This document shows positions 29,259-37,115 of a stretch of DNA of 64,000 bases, piece after piece; within the stretch, counting starts at the first letter, position 1, and each line of letters opens with the position of its first letter. This stretch comes from Gemmatimonadota bacterium (lineage in GTDB: Bacteria; Gemmatimonadota; Gemmatimonadetes; Longimicrobiales; Gaopeijiaceae). The position numbers and the translations under genes were made by a program. The stretch spans positions 124,001 to 188,000 of the forward strand of contig JAWKQN010000011.1 in NCBI GenBank assembly GCA_041390125.1, given 5' to 3'. Under the pieces are notes generated by a model. The model was not told where the DNA came from. It ran no database searches and saw only the letters and a list, made by a program, of their open reading frames with translations.

Positions 29259-29415
29259 GGCGGTGGACTCTGGGAGGCAGGCCGGGCCGGGCCGGCGGGC
29301 GATGAGGCCGCCCCGGACGGACGGCACCGGCCGCCAAGATAGGCCGACCCGACCGCGGCCGGTACCGGCCCGGAGCCCCAGGGTGGGGCCGTCTGCGCGA
29401 CCGACCCGGCGGGGT

Positions 29416-29555
29416 CCGGACCGGTCGGACGGCTTGCCCGACCGATCGGACTGCGTCCTCCGACCGGTCGGACGACGTCCCCGACCGCGAATGGCATCCC
29501 CGACCGACCGCACGGCGCCCCCGACCGATCGGACGGCGCCCCCGTCCGGCCGGGC
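29416..29555. repeat. Degenerate tandem array of palindromic ~21-bp units upstream of fabI
   Basis: Seven units begin at 29416, 29438, 29460, 29481, 29500, 29521 and 29542, spaced 19-22 bases, i.e. close to two helical turns. Best units read CCGACCGATCGGACGGC or CCGACCGGTCGGACG, each with a self-complementary centre (CCGATCGG, CCGGTCGG). The array sits between the stop of the exported propeller gene and the fabI start, about 160 bases before fabI. It is not coding: period 21-22 is not kept in one frame and codon use is poor. It may be a multi-site operator, a nucleoid-protein site or a simple expansion. Confidence 0.7.
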
Positions 29556-29556
29556 C

Positions 29557-30843
29557 TCAGCGCAGGCCGGTCAGCCTGCGTACCACCACGGTGGGGACGT
29601 CCAGGGCATCCAGCTCGACCACCGCCATCCGGTCGTCGGGACCGAACGCGAGCGGGAGTCGGAGGCCGTCCGCCGGGACGGTCCCCAGGTAGCCTTCGGT
29701 GGGGCTCAGCACGTCGATCGGCCCCTCCGCCCCCACGGCCTCGGCCGTGCGCTCCACCCAGATGCGGCCCGCCCAGTCGGTCGCCAGCCCCGCGATGACC
29801 GGGCGCTCCTGCGCGAACGTGGTCTGCTCGAGCTGCTGCTCCACCATGCGCTCGATGGCCTTCTGGTCGAGCGTGACGGTCTGCGAGCCCGAGCCGCCGC
29901 TGCTGCCGCCCCCACCCTGGCCCCGCACGATCATCACCGCGCCCGGGCGGCCACCCCCGCCGCCGCCCCCGCGCGCGGCCTCCATGCGCTGCCGCCGGTA
30001 GGCCTCCCGGTCCCGTTCGCCGACCCGGCGAGGCGGAAGGGGCCGGCGCAGCACCCGCTCCACGCGGCCCCCCGCGCCCACGAGCTTGACGGCATAGCCC
30101 ACCGAATCGGTGACGGCCAGCTGGCCGCCCGGGAGCAGGCCGAAGTGCAGCCCGGGAGCAAAGGCCAGCTCGGCGTCTCCCATGGAGAAGCGCATCCCGC
30201 CCCCGGGGGAGAGCTCCACCGGGCGCTCGGGCGGGGGCAGGCGCCAGGCGTCGTAGGCGGTCTCCACCCCGGAGCCCGCTCCCGGCGCCACCCGCTGGAT
30301 CGGGCGCCGATCGGCGGGACCGGCGTCCCCCGCGCCGATCCGCAGGCCGTCCCCGCTGAACAGCACCCGGCCCTGCGCGTCGACCTGGAAGCCGCGCAGC
30401 GGAAGGCCCTGGTCCGGGCCGTGGGCCTCCTGGCCCAGGAAGCGGCCGTCGGGACCGAAGCGCAGGAAGGCCATGTGCCCGAGATCGAAGACGAGCAATG
30501 TCCCGTCGGGCGCCACGCCCAGGGAGACGGGGCTCCTGAACTCCCCCGGTCCGTCGCCCCGGAGGTCGTGCGTGCGGACGTGGGTGCCGTCGGCCCCCAC
30601 CACGACCACCCGCTGGCTCTGGGCATCGAGCACGTAGAGCCGACCCGCCGCGTCGAAGGCGGCCTGGGTGACCCGCGCCAGCTCCTGCCACTCCGCCCCG
30701 TCGGCGCCCCCGATGCGGTACACCTCCTCGGTGCGCAGGGCCAGCGTCCGGTCCGCTCGGGGCAGGTCGGTGACCGTCTGGGCAGCGACGGCCAGCGGAA
30801 CGAAGGCCAGGGCGATCGTGGACGGAAGACAGGTCCGGAGCAT
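29557..30843 (-). CDS. Exported NHL-type six-bladed beta-propeller protein
   Basis: 428-residue periplasmic or surface protein. Signal peptide 1-21 ending V-A-A|Q. Repeats of the form D-A-A-G-R-L-Y-V-L-D-A-Q-S-Q-R-V, A-P-D-G-T-L-L-V-F-D and D-W-A-G-R-I-W-V-E-R mark NHL/6-bladed propeller blades. Between blades there is a Gly-rich, low-complexity insert (about 290-325, runs of Gly and Ser) next to a basic segment R-R-P-L-P-P-R-R. No catalytic residues can be assigned. Orientation is the same as fabI and it lies upstream of the repeat array. Confidence 0.8.
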   Translation of the reverse strand: MLRTCLPSTIALAFVPLAVAAQTVTDLPRADRTLALRTEEVYRIGGADGAEWQELARVTQAAFDAAGRLYVLDAQSQRVVVVGADGTHVRTHDLRGDGPGEFRSPVSLGVAPDGTLLVFDLGHMAFLRFGPDGRFLGQEAHGPDQGLPLRGFQVDAQGRVLFSGDGLRIGAGDAGPADRRPIQRVAPGAGSGVETAYDAWRLPPPERPVELSPGGGMRFSMGDAELAFAPGLHFGLLPGGQLAVTDSVGYAVKLVGAGGRVERVLRRPLPPRRVGERDREAYRRQRMEAARGGGGGGGRPGAVMIVRGQGGGGSSGGSGSQTVTLDQKAIERMVEQQLEQTTFAQERPVIAGLATDWAGRIWVERTAEAVGAEGPIDVLSPTEGYLGTVPADGLRLPLAFGPDDRMAVVELDALDVPTVVVRRLTGLR

Positions 30844-31016
30844 GGTGCCTCGCCGCGGCGGCGGAGGTGGCGGGCCGGAGGGCGTCTCCAGCGCGTGCAG
30901 GGGATGGGATGCCCGCCCGCGGCGCCAGCGTTGGCCGGGGCACGTCGTTATCTTTCAAGACTGCGCCCACACCCCCGGAGGCGGGCGCCCTGGACCCCAG
31001 AACTCCCGGAGTGCCG

Positions 31017-33176
31017 ATGACGGACCTGCTCACCCGGACCGTTGCCAAGCGCCCCCGCACCCTCCGCTTCGAGGGCCGGATCCTGTTCCTGGTGGACGAC
31101 GCCGCGCTCATGCGGCGGCAGCTCCAGGACGGTGAGAACCTCGAGCTGACGGACGAGTTGCGAGCCCTGCTGCGCGATCAGATCAGCACGGACGAGATCA
31201 CGCCCGCCTACATCTGCTACTTCCACGACGAGACCCTGGGCGAGTTCCCCTACCTGGGGCTGCGCTCCCGTGACCCCGCGACCGGGACGCCGGTCGCGCC
31301 CGTGACGCGGGGCAGCGTGAAGGCCGGCGGCTTCGTGTGCTCGGTGGCGGGCAAGCGCCGGGGCAAGGGCTCCTCCCGCGAGCAGAGCCCCTATGCGGAG
31401 CTCATGGCGGGCATCCAGGTGGTGGTCGGGGAGAGCATCGAGCGGATCTACAACGAGAACTGCCAGAACCTGGGGATGCTGACCACCACGGACTTCGGCA
31501 TCATCGAGCGGATCCGTCGGGGTGAGGAGATCCCGCTCGAGGCCTTCCTCGCCGGCACCGATCCGATCACCCGTCAGATCATCGAGTACGGCGGGCTGTT
31601 CGAGTTCAACCTGGCCCGCTTGCAGGGCAAGGTGGAGCTGCCGCTCCCCGAGGCGCTGGCCGCGGCGAACAGCGCCTCGTCCACCGCCATCGAGGCCTCC
31701 TCTCCCGCGGCGGAGCTGTCCGGCCTTCCGCCGGTGCAGCCGCCCTGGCGGCCCATGACCCTGGGGGAGAAGATCTTCGCCCGCCACTGGGTGGTCGACG
31801 CGGCCGCCGGTGACGTGGGCGTGGAGTGGGTGCGCCCCGGCGAGGCGGGCTTCTTCCGTACCGACATCCGCTTCTCGCACGAATACGTGACGCCCATGGC
31901 GGCCATCTTCTTCGAGGAGAAGCTGGGCGCCGACGCCGAGGTCGCCGATCGAAGCTCCATCCTCTTCTTCCGCGATCACCTGACCTTCCTGGCCAAGGCC
32001 ATGAGCCAGGAGCGGATCGAGGAGGGCCTGCTGGACGTCGCCAACCAGCTCGAGGTCAAGCAGCGCGAGTTCTCCGAGCGGCAGGGGATCAAGCTGTACG
32101 GGGAGCAGATGGGACACCGGTTGGGCTCCGAGGCCATCTGCCACTCGAAGATCCTCGAGGAGTACGCCGAGCCCGGGATGCTCATCATCGGGACGGACTC
32201 GCACACGCCCCACGCGGGTGCGATCGGCGCGCTCGCCTTCGGCGTGGGCACCACGGCCATCTTCAACTCCTGGATCACGCGCGACGTCCGCGTGCAGGTC
32301 CCGCCCTCGTTCAAGGTGGTCATCTCGGGGACGCCACGTGCGAACGTGACGGCCAAGGACTACATGCTGGAGATCCTCCGGCATCCCTACATCCGGGATG
32401 GGCACGCGATCGGGCAGATCATCGAGTACGCCGGGCCGGCCGTGGAGGCGCTGTCCGTCGACGAGCGGGCCACCATGACCAACATGGCGGCGGAGGTCGG
32501 CGCGTTCACCGGCCTGGTGGCGGCCGACGAGCGCACGGTGGAGTTCCTGGTGAACGAGCGCGGCATGGACGCCGACAAGGCGCGCGCGCTCGCGGCGGGC
32601 ATGCAGAGCGATCCCGACGCCGAATACGTGAAGGTGATCGAGATCGACGCGGCCTCCGTGCGGCCGATGGCCGCGCTGCCCGGCGACCCCGGCAACGGGC
32701 TGTACGTCGACGAGCTCGGCAGCGAGCCCATCCGCATCGACATCGCCTACGCCGGCTCCTGCACGGCGGGCAAGAAGGAGGACATGGACATGTACGCCCG
32801 TGTCTTCCGCGAGGCGCGGGCACAGGGTCTGCGCATCCACCCCGATGTGCGCTGCTACATCCAGTGCGGCTCGATCGAGGTACGGGAGTACTGCCGCCGG
32901 CAGGGATACCTGGAGCTCTTCGAGGCCATGGGTGCCGAGTTCATCGAGCCCGGCTGCGGGGCCTGCATCAACGCGGGGCCGGGCGTGACGGCAGCCCCGG
33001 GCGACGTGTCGATCTCCTCGCAGAACCGGAACTTCCCCGGTCGCTCCGGTCCCGGGCAGCTCTACCTGGGCTCGCCCTACACGGTCGCGGCCAGCGCCGT
33101 CGCAGGTGCCGTGGTGGAGTGGGTGCCGGGAGAGCCGATCCGACCGGTGCCGGCGCGGGAGCCGCAGCCCGCGTAG
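31017..33176 (+). CDS. Aconitase-superfamily hydro-lyase with N-terminal swivel domain
   Basis: Single-chain [4Fe-4S] hydratase of 719 residues. The LeuD/swivel domain comes first (about 40-220: I-S-T-D-E-I-T-P, K-A-G-G-F-V, G-K-G-S-S-R-E-Q-S-P-Y-A-E), and the large aconitase domain follows (about 245-700: G-T-D-S-H-T-P-H-A-G-A-I-G). The three cluster cysteines are present: Cys582 in G-S-C-T-A-G and Cys647/Cys650 in C-G-A-C. AcnA and LeuC-LeuD fusions usually have the swivel last; AcnB has it before the large domain but behind a HEAT-like domain that is absent here. Annotated aconitate hydratase is the best guess, but 3-isopropylmalate, homoaconitate or 2-methylcitrate specificity cannot be excluded. 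ATG 31017. Confidence 0.88.
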   Translation: MTDLLTRTVAKRPRTLRFEGRILFLVDDAALMRRQLQDGENLELTDELRALLRDQISTDEITPAYICYFHDETLGEFPYLGLRSRDPATGTPVAPVTRGSVKAGGFVCSVAGKRRGKGSSREQSPYAELMAGIQVVVGESIERIYNENCQNLGMLTTTDFGIIERIRRGEEIPLEAFLAGTDPITRQIIEYGGLFEFNLARLQGKVELPLPEALAAANSASSTAIEASSPAAELSGLPPVQPPWRPMTLGEKIFARHWVVDAAAGDVGVEWVRPGEAGFFRTDIRFSHEYVTPMAAIFFEEKLGADAEVADRSSILFFRDHLTFLAKAMSQERIEEGLLDVANQLEVKQREFSERQGIKLYGEQMGHRLGSEAICHSKILEEYAEPGMLIIGTDSHTPHAGAIGALAFGVGTTAIFNSWITRDVRVQVPPSFKVVISGTPRANVTAKDYMLEILRHPYIRDGHAIGQIIEYAGPAVEALSVDERATMTNMAAEVGAFTGLVAADERTVEFLVNERGMDADKARALAAGMQSDPDAEYVKVIEIDAASVRPMAALPGDPGNGLYVDELGSEPIRIDIAYAGSCTAGKKEDMDMYARVFREARAQGLRIHPDVRCYIQCGSIEVREYCRRQGYLELFEAMGAEFIEPGCGACINAGPGVTAAPGDVSISSQNRNFPGRSGPGQLYLGSPYTVAASAVAGAVVEWVPGEPIRPVPAREPQPA

Positions 33177-33207
33177 GCTGCGCGGGTCACCCGGCCGAGC
33201 GAGCAGC

Positions 33208-33237
33208 GAGGCCCGACGCCTTCCGGCGTCGGGCCTC
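33208..33237. terminator. Bidirectional terminator hairpin
   Basis: Perfect 13-base arms GAGGCCCGACGCC / GGCGTCGGGCCTC around a TTCC tetraloop, in the 67-base gap between the convergent aconitase-family and GGDEF genes. UUCC-type tetraloop and a very strong GC stem suit a factor-independent terminator for both genes, although T-runs are weak. Confidence 0.8.
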
Positions 33238-33243
33238 GTCCGT

Positions 33244-34872
33244 TCAGGCGATGTCGGCCAGGGTGGGCTCGCCCGGCGCGGCCGAGGGTGCCGCCCGCAC
33301 CACCCGGTTGCGGCCGCTGCGCTTCGCCGCGTAGAGCGCCCGGTCCGCCGCGCGCAACAACTCGCTGGGTGTGTCGCGACCCATGCCCCAGGTCGTGATC
33401 CCGATGCTGATCGTCACGCGGAACGGCTTCTGGTCCGGGTCGGTGTGCCGTGCGTCCGCCACTTCCGTGCGGATGCGCTCGGCCAGCGCGGACGCGCCTT
33501 CCAGGTCGGTCTCGGGGAGCAGGATCGCGAACTCCTCGCCGCCGATGCGGCCCGTCACGTCCACCTCGCGCGCCACGGAGCGCACGGCGCGCGCGGTCGC
33601 GACCAACACCTCGTCTCCGACCTGGTGTCCGAAGGCGTCGTTGACTTCCTTGAAGTGATCCAGATCCAGCAGCATCAACGCGAAGTCGTGCCCGTGGCGC
33701 TGGCTGCGCCGGCATTCCCGCTCCAGTTGCTGCAGGAAGTAGCGCCGGCTGCTGAGCCCGGTCAGCGTGTCGCTGTTGGCGAGACGCTCGAGCTCGGTGT
33801 TCGCCTCCTCGAGAGAGGCCGTGACCACCCGCAAGCCGGCCTCGATACGCCGCCGATCCGTGGTCTCCCGGAACACCAGCACGCGTCCCATCAACGCGCC
33901 CGAGGAGGGACTGTGGATCGGCGAGACCCGCAGATCGTACACGCGCTCGTCGAGACCTGGACCCATGGTCACGTCCTGCACCTCGGCGATCCCGAGGTCG
34001 AGGACATGCTCCAACGCGGGAGCCCGCGCGAGATCCGAGAACGAACGGCCGATGGCGGCGTGGGTGGCCGGCCCGAAGATCGCGGCGCCAGCGGGATTGA
34101 AGTCGAGGATGCGGCCTTCGTCGTCGAGGACGAAGACGGCGTCCCCGATGCTCTCGAACGCCTGGTTGCGGGCGACCGGCACGAGGTCGGCCGCGCCCGA
34201 CCGCATCAGGCCCCACGCCAGGAGCGAACCCGCGAAGGCGTAGCCGAGCGGGATGAAGTCGAACCACACCCCCGGGCTAAGGGGCGACAGATAGAGGATC
34301 GTGGCCACCACGACCAGCGCGGGTCCACCCACGATCGCGACGAGCTGCTTGCGGGTGTGATAGGTCTGGCCCACGGTCCAGACCAGCACGGCCGTCGCCG
34401 CCAGCATCAGGCCGTAGCAATAGATCGCATGCAGGTAGAAGACCGGCCCGTGCTCCAGCGACAGGCTGAGCAGCGCACCGGAGCGGACCTGCTGGATGTC
34501 CGCCCAGACGAGCCCGTGCCAGTCGTTGGTGAAGACCAGGCCCGTGATCACCGCCGCGATGAGGACCAGCAACGGACCCCACTGGGAGCTGGTCCGCGGG
34601 CTGCGGCCGGTGTAGCGGAGCGCGAAGAGGAACCAGGCGACCGAGGCGCCGAGCACGGCCGGATACTGGAGCTTGCAGAACCAGAGCTGGGCCGTGAGGC
34701 TCGTGAAGGCCAGCGCCAGGGCCTGCATGAGGCTGTAGAGGGCGACCGCGATCATCATCCCCTGCAACATCAACGATGCGGCGGCCGGGCGCGTGCGCCG
34801 GCTGTAGGCCGCCGTGGCGACACACCACAGCACGGCCAGCAACGGGGGAAGGATCCAGTTCGTCAACTGCAC
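33244..34872 (-). CDS. Diguanylate cyclase with 7TM sensor and PAS domain
   Basis: Membrane protein of 542 residues that probably makes cyclic di-GMP. Seven hydrophobic segments (about 5-225) resemble the N-terminal 7TM sensor found on histidine kinases and GGDEF proteins. A PAS domain follows (about 240-355: F-E-S-I-G-D-A-V-F-V-L-D-D-E-G-R-I-L-D-F-N), then a coiled linker and a GGDEF domain (about 385-535) with D-T-L-T-G-L, N-D-x-F-G-H, active G-G-E-E-F and the Y-A-A-K-R-S-G-R-N end. An R-x-x-D inhibitory site is not evident. The GTG at 34872 is preferred to ATG 34980, which lies upstream of the best promoter. No EAL domain is present. Confidence 0.92.
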   Translation of the reverse strand: MQLTNWILPPLLAVLWCVATAAYSRRTRPAAASLMLQGMMIAVALYSLMQALALAFTSLTAQLWFCKLQYPAVLGASVAWFLFALRYTGRSPRTSSQWGPLLVLIAAVITGLVFTNDWHGLVWADIQQVRSGALLSLSLEHGPVFYLHAIYCYGLMLAATAVLVWTVGQTYHTRKQLVAIVGGPALVVVATILYLSPLSPGVWFDFIPLGYAFAGSLLAWGLMRSGAADLVPVARNQAFESIGDAVFVLDDEGRILDFNPAGAAIFGPATHAAIGRSFSDLARAPALEHVLDLGIAEVQDVTMGPGLDERVYDLRVSPIHSPSSGALMGRVLVFRETTDRRRIEAGLRVVTASLEEANTELERLANSDTLTGLSSRRYFLQQLERECRRSQRHGHDFALMLLDLDHFKEVNDAFGHQVGDEVLVATARAVRSVAREVDVTGRIGGEEFAILLPETDLEGASALAERIRTEVADARHTDPDQKPFRVTISIGITTWGMGRDTPSELLRAADRALYAAKRSGRNRVVRAAPSAAPGEPTLADIA

Positions 34873-34920
34873 TGCAAGAGGACCTTGGCGGGGGTGGGGT
34901 CCAGCGGGTACGCGCCAGCA

Positions 34921-35028
34921 CCCGGGAAAGCTGCACCTTTCATACCCGGGAATGCGCGAAATCAAGCGTTTCCCGGTCATCCGCCTCCCCGTGCACGCGG
35001 ATACGCCTCGGAGGGCCGCCCGGGAATG
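34921..35028 (-). promoter_or_regulatory. Promoter and repeated CCCGGGAAWG motifs ahead of the GGDEF gene
   Basis: Reading leftward, TTGATT (34965-34960), a 15-base spacer and TATGAA (34944-34939) form the best sigma-70 promoter in this gap, about 65 bases before the GTG at 34872. The 10-mer CCCGGGAA(A/T)G occurs three times, on the plus strand at 34921-34930, 34945-34954 and 35019-35028. One copy lies inside the promoter spacer and one at the start of the transcript, so a regulator binding them could block polymerase. Confidence 0.4.
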
Positions 35029-35211
35029 GCGCCCCTTGGGGGTTTCCCCTCAGGACCCGGAAGGATCTGCCGCCTCGGGAAAGCGGCGCAAAGTCAGGTG
35101 TTTACGTCCCTTAGGAGGTCCTCAACCCACGCGCTCGGGGGGGCAGGAAGGTCCCCTGGAGGTCATTCGTGCCGACCCCCACCGGGGAGTCCCCGGTACA
35201 CCGGACGCGAA

Positions 35212-35244
35212 AGCGCCCCGCACCGGATCCCGGCGCGGGGCGCT
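35212..35244 (-). terminator. Terminator-like hairpin after tRNA-Val
   Basis: Ten-base perfect arms AGCGCCCCGC / GCGGGGCGCT with a 13-base loop begin four bases after the 3' end of tRNA-Val on the minus strand. Only two T residues follow. It is the natural end, or a 3' processing block, of the tRNA transcript. Confidence 0.6.
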
Positions 35245-35248
35245 CGCA

Positions 35249-35321
35249 TGGCCGCTGCTGGACTCGAACCAGCGACCCCTACGATGTGAGCGTAGTGCTC
35301 TACCAGCTGAGCTAAGCGGCC
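35249..35321 (-). tRNA. tRNA-Val (anticodon CAC)
   Basis: Complete cloverleaf of 73 bases on the minus strand. The acceptor stem GGCCGCT/AGCGGCC pairs perfectly. The D arm is GCTC-AGCTGGTA-GAGC, the anticodon arm CTACG-CTCACAT-CGTAG gives anticodon CAC (codon GUG), and the T arm is GCTGG-TTCGAGT-CCAGC. Discriminator A; the CCA end is not encoded. Confidence 0.97.
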
Positions 35322-35378
35322 GCTCCGGGAAGCGTCTCGGGGCTCCCACGCAGCGCGGACCCGCACGAGCGGACCCGA

Positions 35379-35451
35379 TACCCCCACGGGGAATCGAACC
35401 CCGGTTTTCTGGCTGAGAACCAGATGTCCTAGGCCACTAGACGATGGGGGC
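35379..35451 (-). tRNA. tRNA-Glu (anticodon CTC)
   Basis: Cloverleaf of 73 bases on the minus strand. Acceptor stem GCCCCCA/TGGGGGT (first pair G-U), anticodon arm TCTGG-TTCTCAG-CCAGA with anticodon CTC (codon GAG), T arm CGGGG-TTCGATT-CCCCG, discriminator A, CCA not encoded. It lies 57 bases before tRNA-Val and is probably transcribed with it. Confidence 0.96.
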
Positions 35452-35460
35452 GTAGCGGCC

Positions 35461-35517
35461 CCGGAGGCCCGAGCCTCCGGGAGACGTGGAAAATACCCGG
35501 CCCCCTGCGGCCGTCAA
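35461..35517 (-). promoter_or_regulatory. tRNA operon promoter and leader hairpin
   Basis: On the minus strand TTGACG (35517-35512), a 16-base spacer and TATTTT (35495-35490) form the best sigma-70 promoter in the window. The predicted start near 35483 is about 30 bases before tRNA-Glu. The leader contains a perfect hairpin, CCGGAGGC-ccga-GCCTCCGG (35461-35480), ten bases upstream of the mature tRNA 5' end, where it could guide pre-tRNA processing. Confidence 0.65.
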
Positions 35518-35663
35518 CCCCGTTTCCGGTCTGCGTGGAGCTGCGCAGAAAGGCGCTGTCGGCCGCGGTCCGGTACCGCCGCCCGAACCAAATGCCGCTC
35601 CACGGGTTACATGCCGGCGAAGCGGCGTTCCCCGACGTACGGAATCAGGCCGAGGACGACCGA

Positions 35664-35963
35664 ATGGCGAAGAAGCGTCGCGTGCTGGACGAAGCCACCC
35701 TCGAGGAGTGGCTCGGCGAGCACAAGGGCTGGAAGCTCCAGAACGGGTCCATCGTCAAGGACTTCAAGTTCAAGAACTTCCGCGATTCCATCGTCTTCGT
35801 GAACCGCGTGGCCACCATCTCCGACGACGCCGACCACCACCCCGACATCGACATCCGCTTCAACCGGGTCCAGATCGCGCTGACGACCCATGATGCGGGG
35901 GGGATCACGAAGTCCGACCTGGACGTCGCGCGGACCATCGATTTCGCGACGTCGGCCCGGTAG
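35664..35963 (+). CDS. 4a-hydroxytetrahydrobiopterin dehydratase (pterin carbinolamine dehydratase)
   Basis: Small cytosolic enzyme (99 residues) that dehydrates 4a-hydroxytetrahydropterin after aromatic-amino-acid hydroxylase turnover. The active-site signature is clear: D-H-H-P-D-I (His58, His59, Pro60) and the second histidine in L-T-T-H-D-A-G-G-I-T (His76), matching the three histidines of DCoH. ATG 35664 (M-A-K-K-R-R) gives the normal family length; the frame is open upstream but contains no homologous sequence. No phenylalanine hydroxylase gene is in the window, so a role in molybdopterin or another pterin pathway is also possible. The gene starts 118 bases before the BMP lipoprotein gene. 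Confidence 0.93.
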   Translation: MAKKRRVLDEATLEEWLGEHKGWKLQNGSIVKDFKFKNFRDSIVFVNRVATISDDADHHPDIDIRFNRVQIALTTHDAGGITKSDLDVARTIDFATSAR

Positions 35964-36080
35964 GGAAGCTCTGCACATGTGCGGTCCCTCGCGCGCGGGG
36001 GAGATCCGCTTCCTCGATCCGAACCGCTGAGGCCGGGCTCCCGCTCCCGGCTCCGCCGTCCCCCACCACCGGTGTGCGTG

Positions 36081-37115
36081 ATGAAGAAGCTTCTGGGTCC
36101 GGGCGGCCTGGTCGCCCTGCTCCTCCTCGTCGGGTGTTCGGGATCCGAGCGCTCGCCCTCCTCCGACGCCCCCGCGGAGTCGTCCTTCCGTGTCGCGCTG
36201 CTGACGTCGGGTCCCGTGTCCGACGCCGGTTGGTACGCCGGCGCCTACGAAGGCCTCCAACGGATCGGCTCCGAGATGGGGGCCCGGGTCAGCCACCAGC
36301 AGACCCGCACGCCCGCCGAGTTCGACGAGGCGTTCGTCGCGTTCGGCACCGACGGCTACGACCTGGTCTTCGCCCACGGGTTCGAGTACCAGGACGCCGC
36401 GCTCCGGGCCGGAGCGCGCTTCCCCGACCTGCGCATCGTGGTCTCTTCCGGAGGCCGGATCGCGCGGAACGTGATCCCGTTGATCTTCCGCCTGGAGGAG
36501 GGAAGCTACCTGGCCGGGATGGTGGCGGGAGCGCTGACCCGCAGCGGGACCGTGGGCATGGTCGGAGGCGTCGAGATCCCTCCCGTGAAGGGGACCTTCG
36601 ATGCCTTCCGGGCGGGGGCGATGTCGGTCCGGCCGGACATACGGGTGATCGAGGCCTTCACCGGTGACTGGGAGGACGTGGCTGCGGCGAAGGAGGCAGC
36701 CGTGGCGCAGCTTCGTGCGGGGGCGGACATCCTGATCCACAACGTGGACGCGGGAAGCTTCGGGATCTTCCAGGCCGTGCGCGAAGCCCGGGCCGGGGGC
36801 CGCGACGTGTGGGCGATGGGGATGAACCGGGATCAGAACGACGTCGCGCCGGACGTGATCCTGGGGAGCGCCGTCATCCGCATCCCGGAAGCGTTCCTGC
36901 AGGCCGCCGAGCGGCTGCGCGCGGGTCCGATGCCTGCCGAGCCGCTGGACATGAGCCTCCGCGACGGCGTGATCGACTTCGTGCCCAATCCCGCGTTGGC
37001 CGACGTGCTGCCCGCCGAGCTGCTGGATCGGCTGGAGGAGGCCCGACAGGAGATCGTGGCGGGTACGCTGCGCGTGCCGCGCGTCCCGTTCGTCGAGGGC
37101 GAAGCCACGCCGTGA
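36081..37115 (+). CDS. BMP-family substrate-binding lipoprotein of an ABC importer
   Basis: Extracytoplasmic receptor, 344 residues, of the Bmp/PnrA/TmpC family, whose known members bind purine nucleosides. The lipoprotein signal peptide ends L-L-V-G|C (Cys19). The mature part shows V-A-L-L-T-S-G-P-V-S-D-A-G-W, typical of BMP proteins (aromatic nucleobase-contact region), and a two-lobed Rossmann-like pattern with V-F-A-H-G-F-E and M-V-G-G-V-E-I-P. ATG 36081. It heads a four-gene operon with one ATPase and two permeases, all joined by four-base overlaps. Confidence 0.92.
   Translation: MKKLLGPGGLVALLLLVGCSGSERSPSSDAPAESSFRVALLTSGPVSDAGWYAGAYEGLQRIGSEMGARVSHQQTRTPAEFDEAFVAFGTDGYDLVFAHGFEYQDAALRAGARFPDLRIVVSSGGRIARNVIPLIFRLEEGSYLAGMVAGALTRSGTVGMVGGVEIPPVKGTFDAFRAGAMSVRPDIRVIEAFTGDWEDVAAAKEAAVAQLRAGADILIHNVDAGSFGIFQAVREARAGGRDVWAMGMNRDQNDVAPDVILGSAVIRIPEAFLQAAERLRAGPMPAEPLDMSLRDGVIDFVPNPALADVLPAELLDRLEEARQEIVAGTLRVPRVPFVEGEATP

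Larger units (their letters stand above)
34873..35248. other. 376-base intergenic region between GGDEF gene and tRNA operon
   Basis: Holds the GGDEF promoter and three CCCGGGAAWG motifs on the left, and on the right a 17-base palindrome ACCGGGGA-g-TCCCCGGT (35181-35197) and the tRNA operon hairpin (35212-35244). The middle (35030-35160) contains several short GC-rich inverted repeats but no gene I can support. Confidence 0.6.

Noticed and set aside
35040..35140. c-di-GMP-I (GEMM) riboswitch-like stretch with GCAAAG next to a GAAA-type loop
   Set aside because: The 5' half is suggestive but the second conserved half and closing P1 stem are absent, and no rightward gene lies just downstream.
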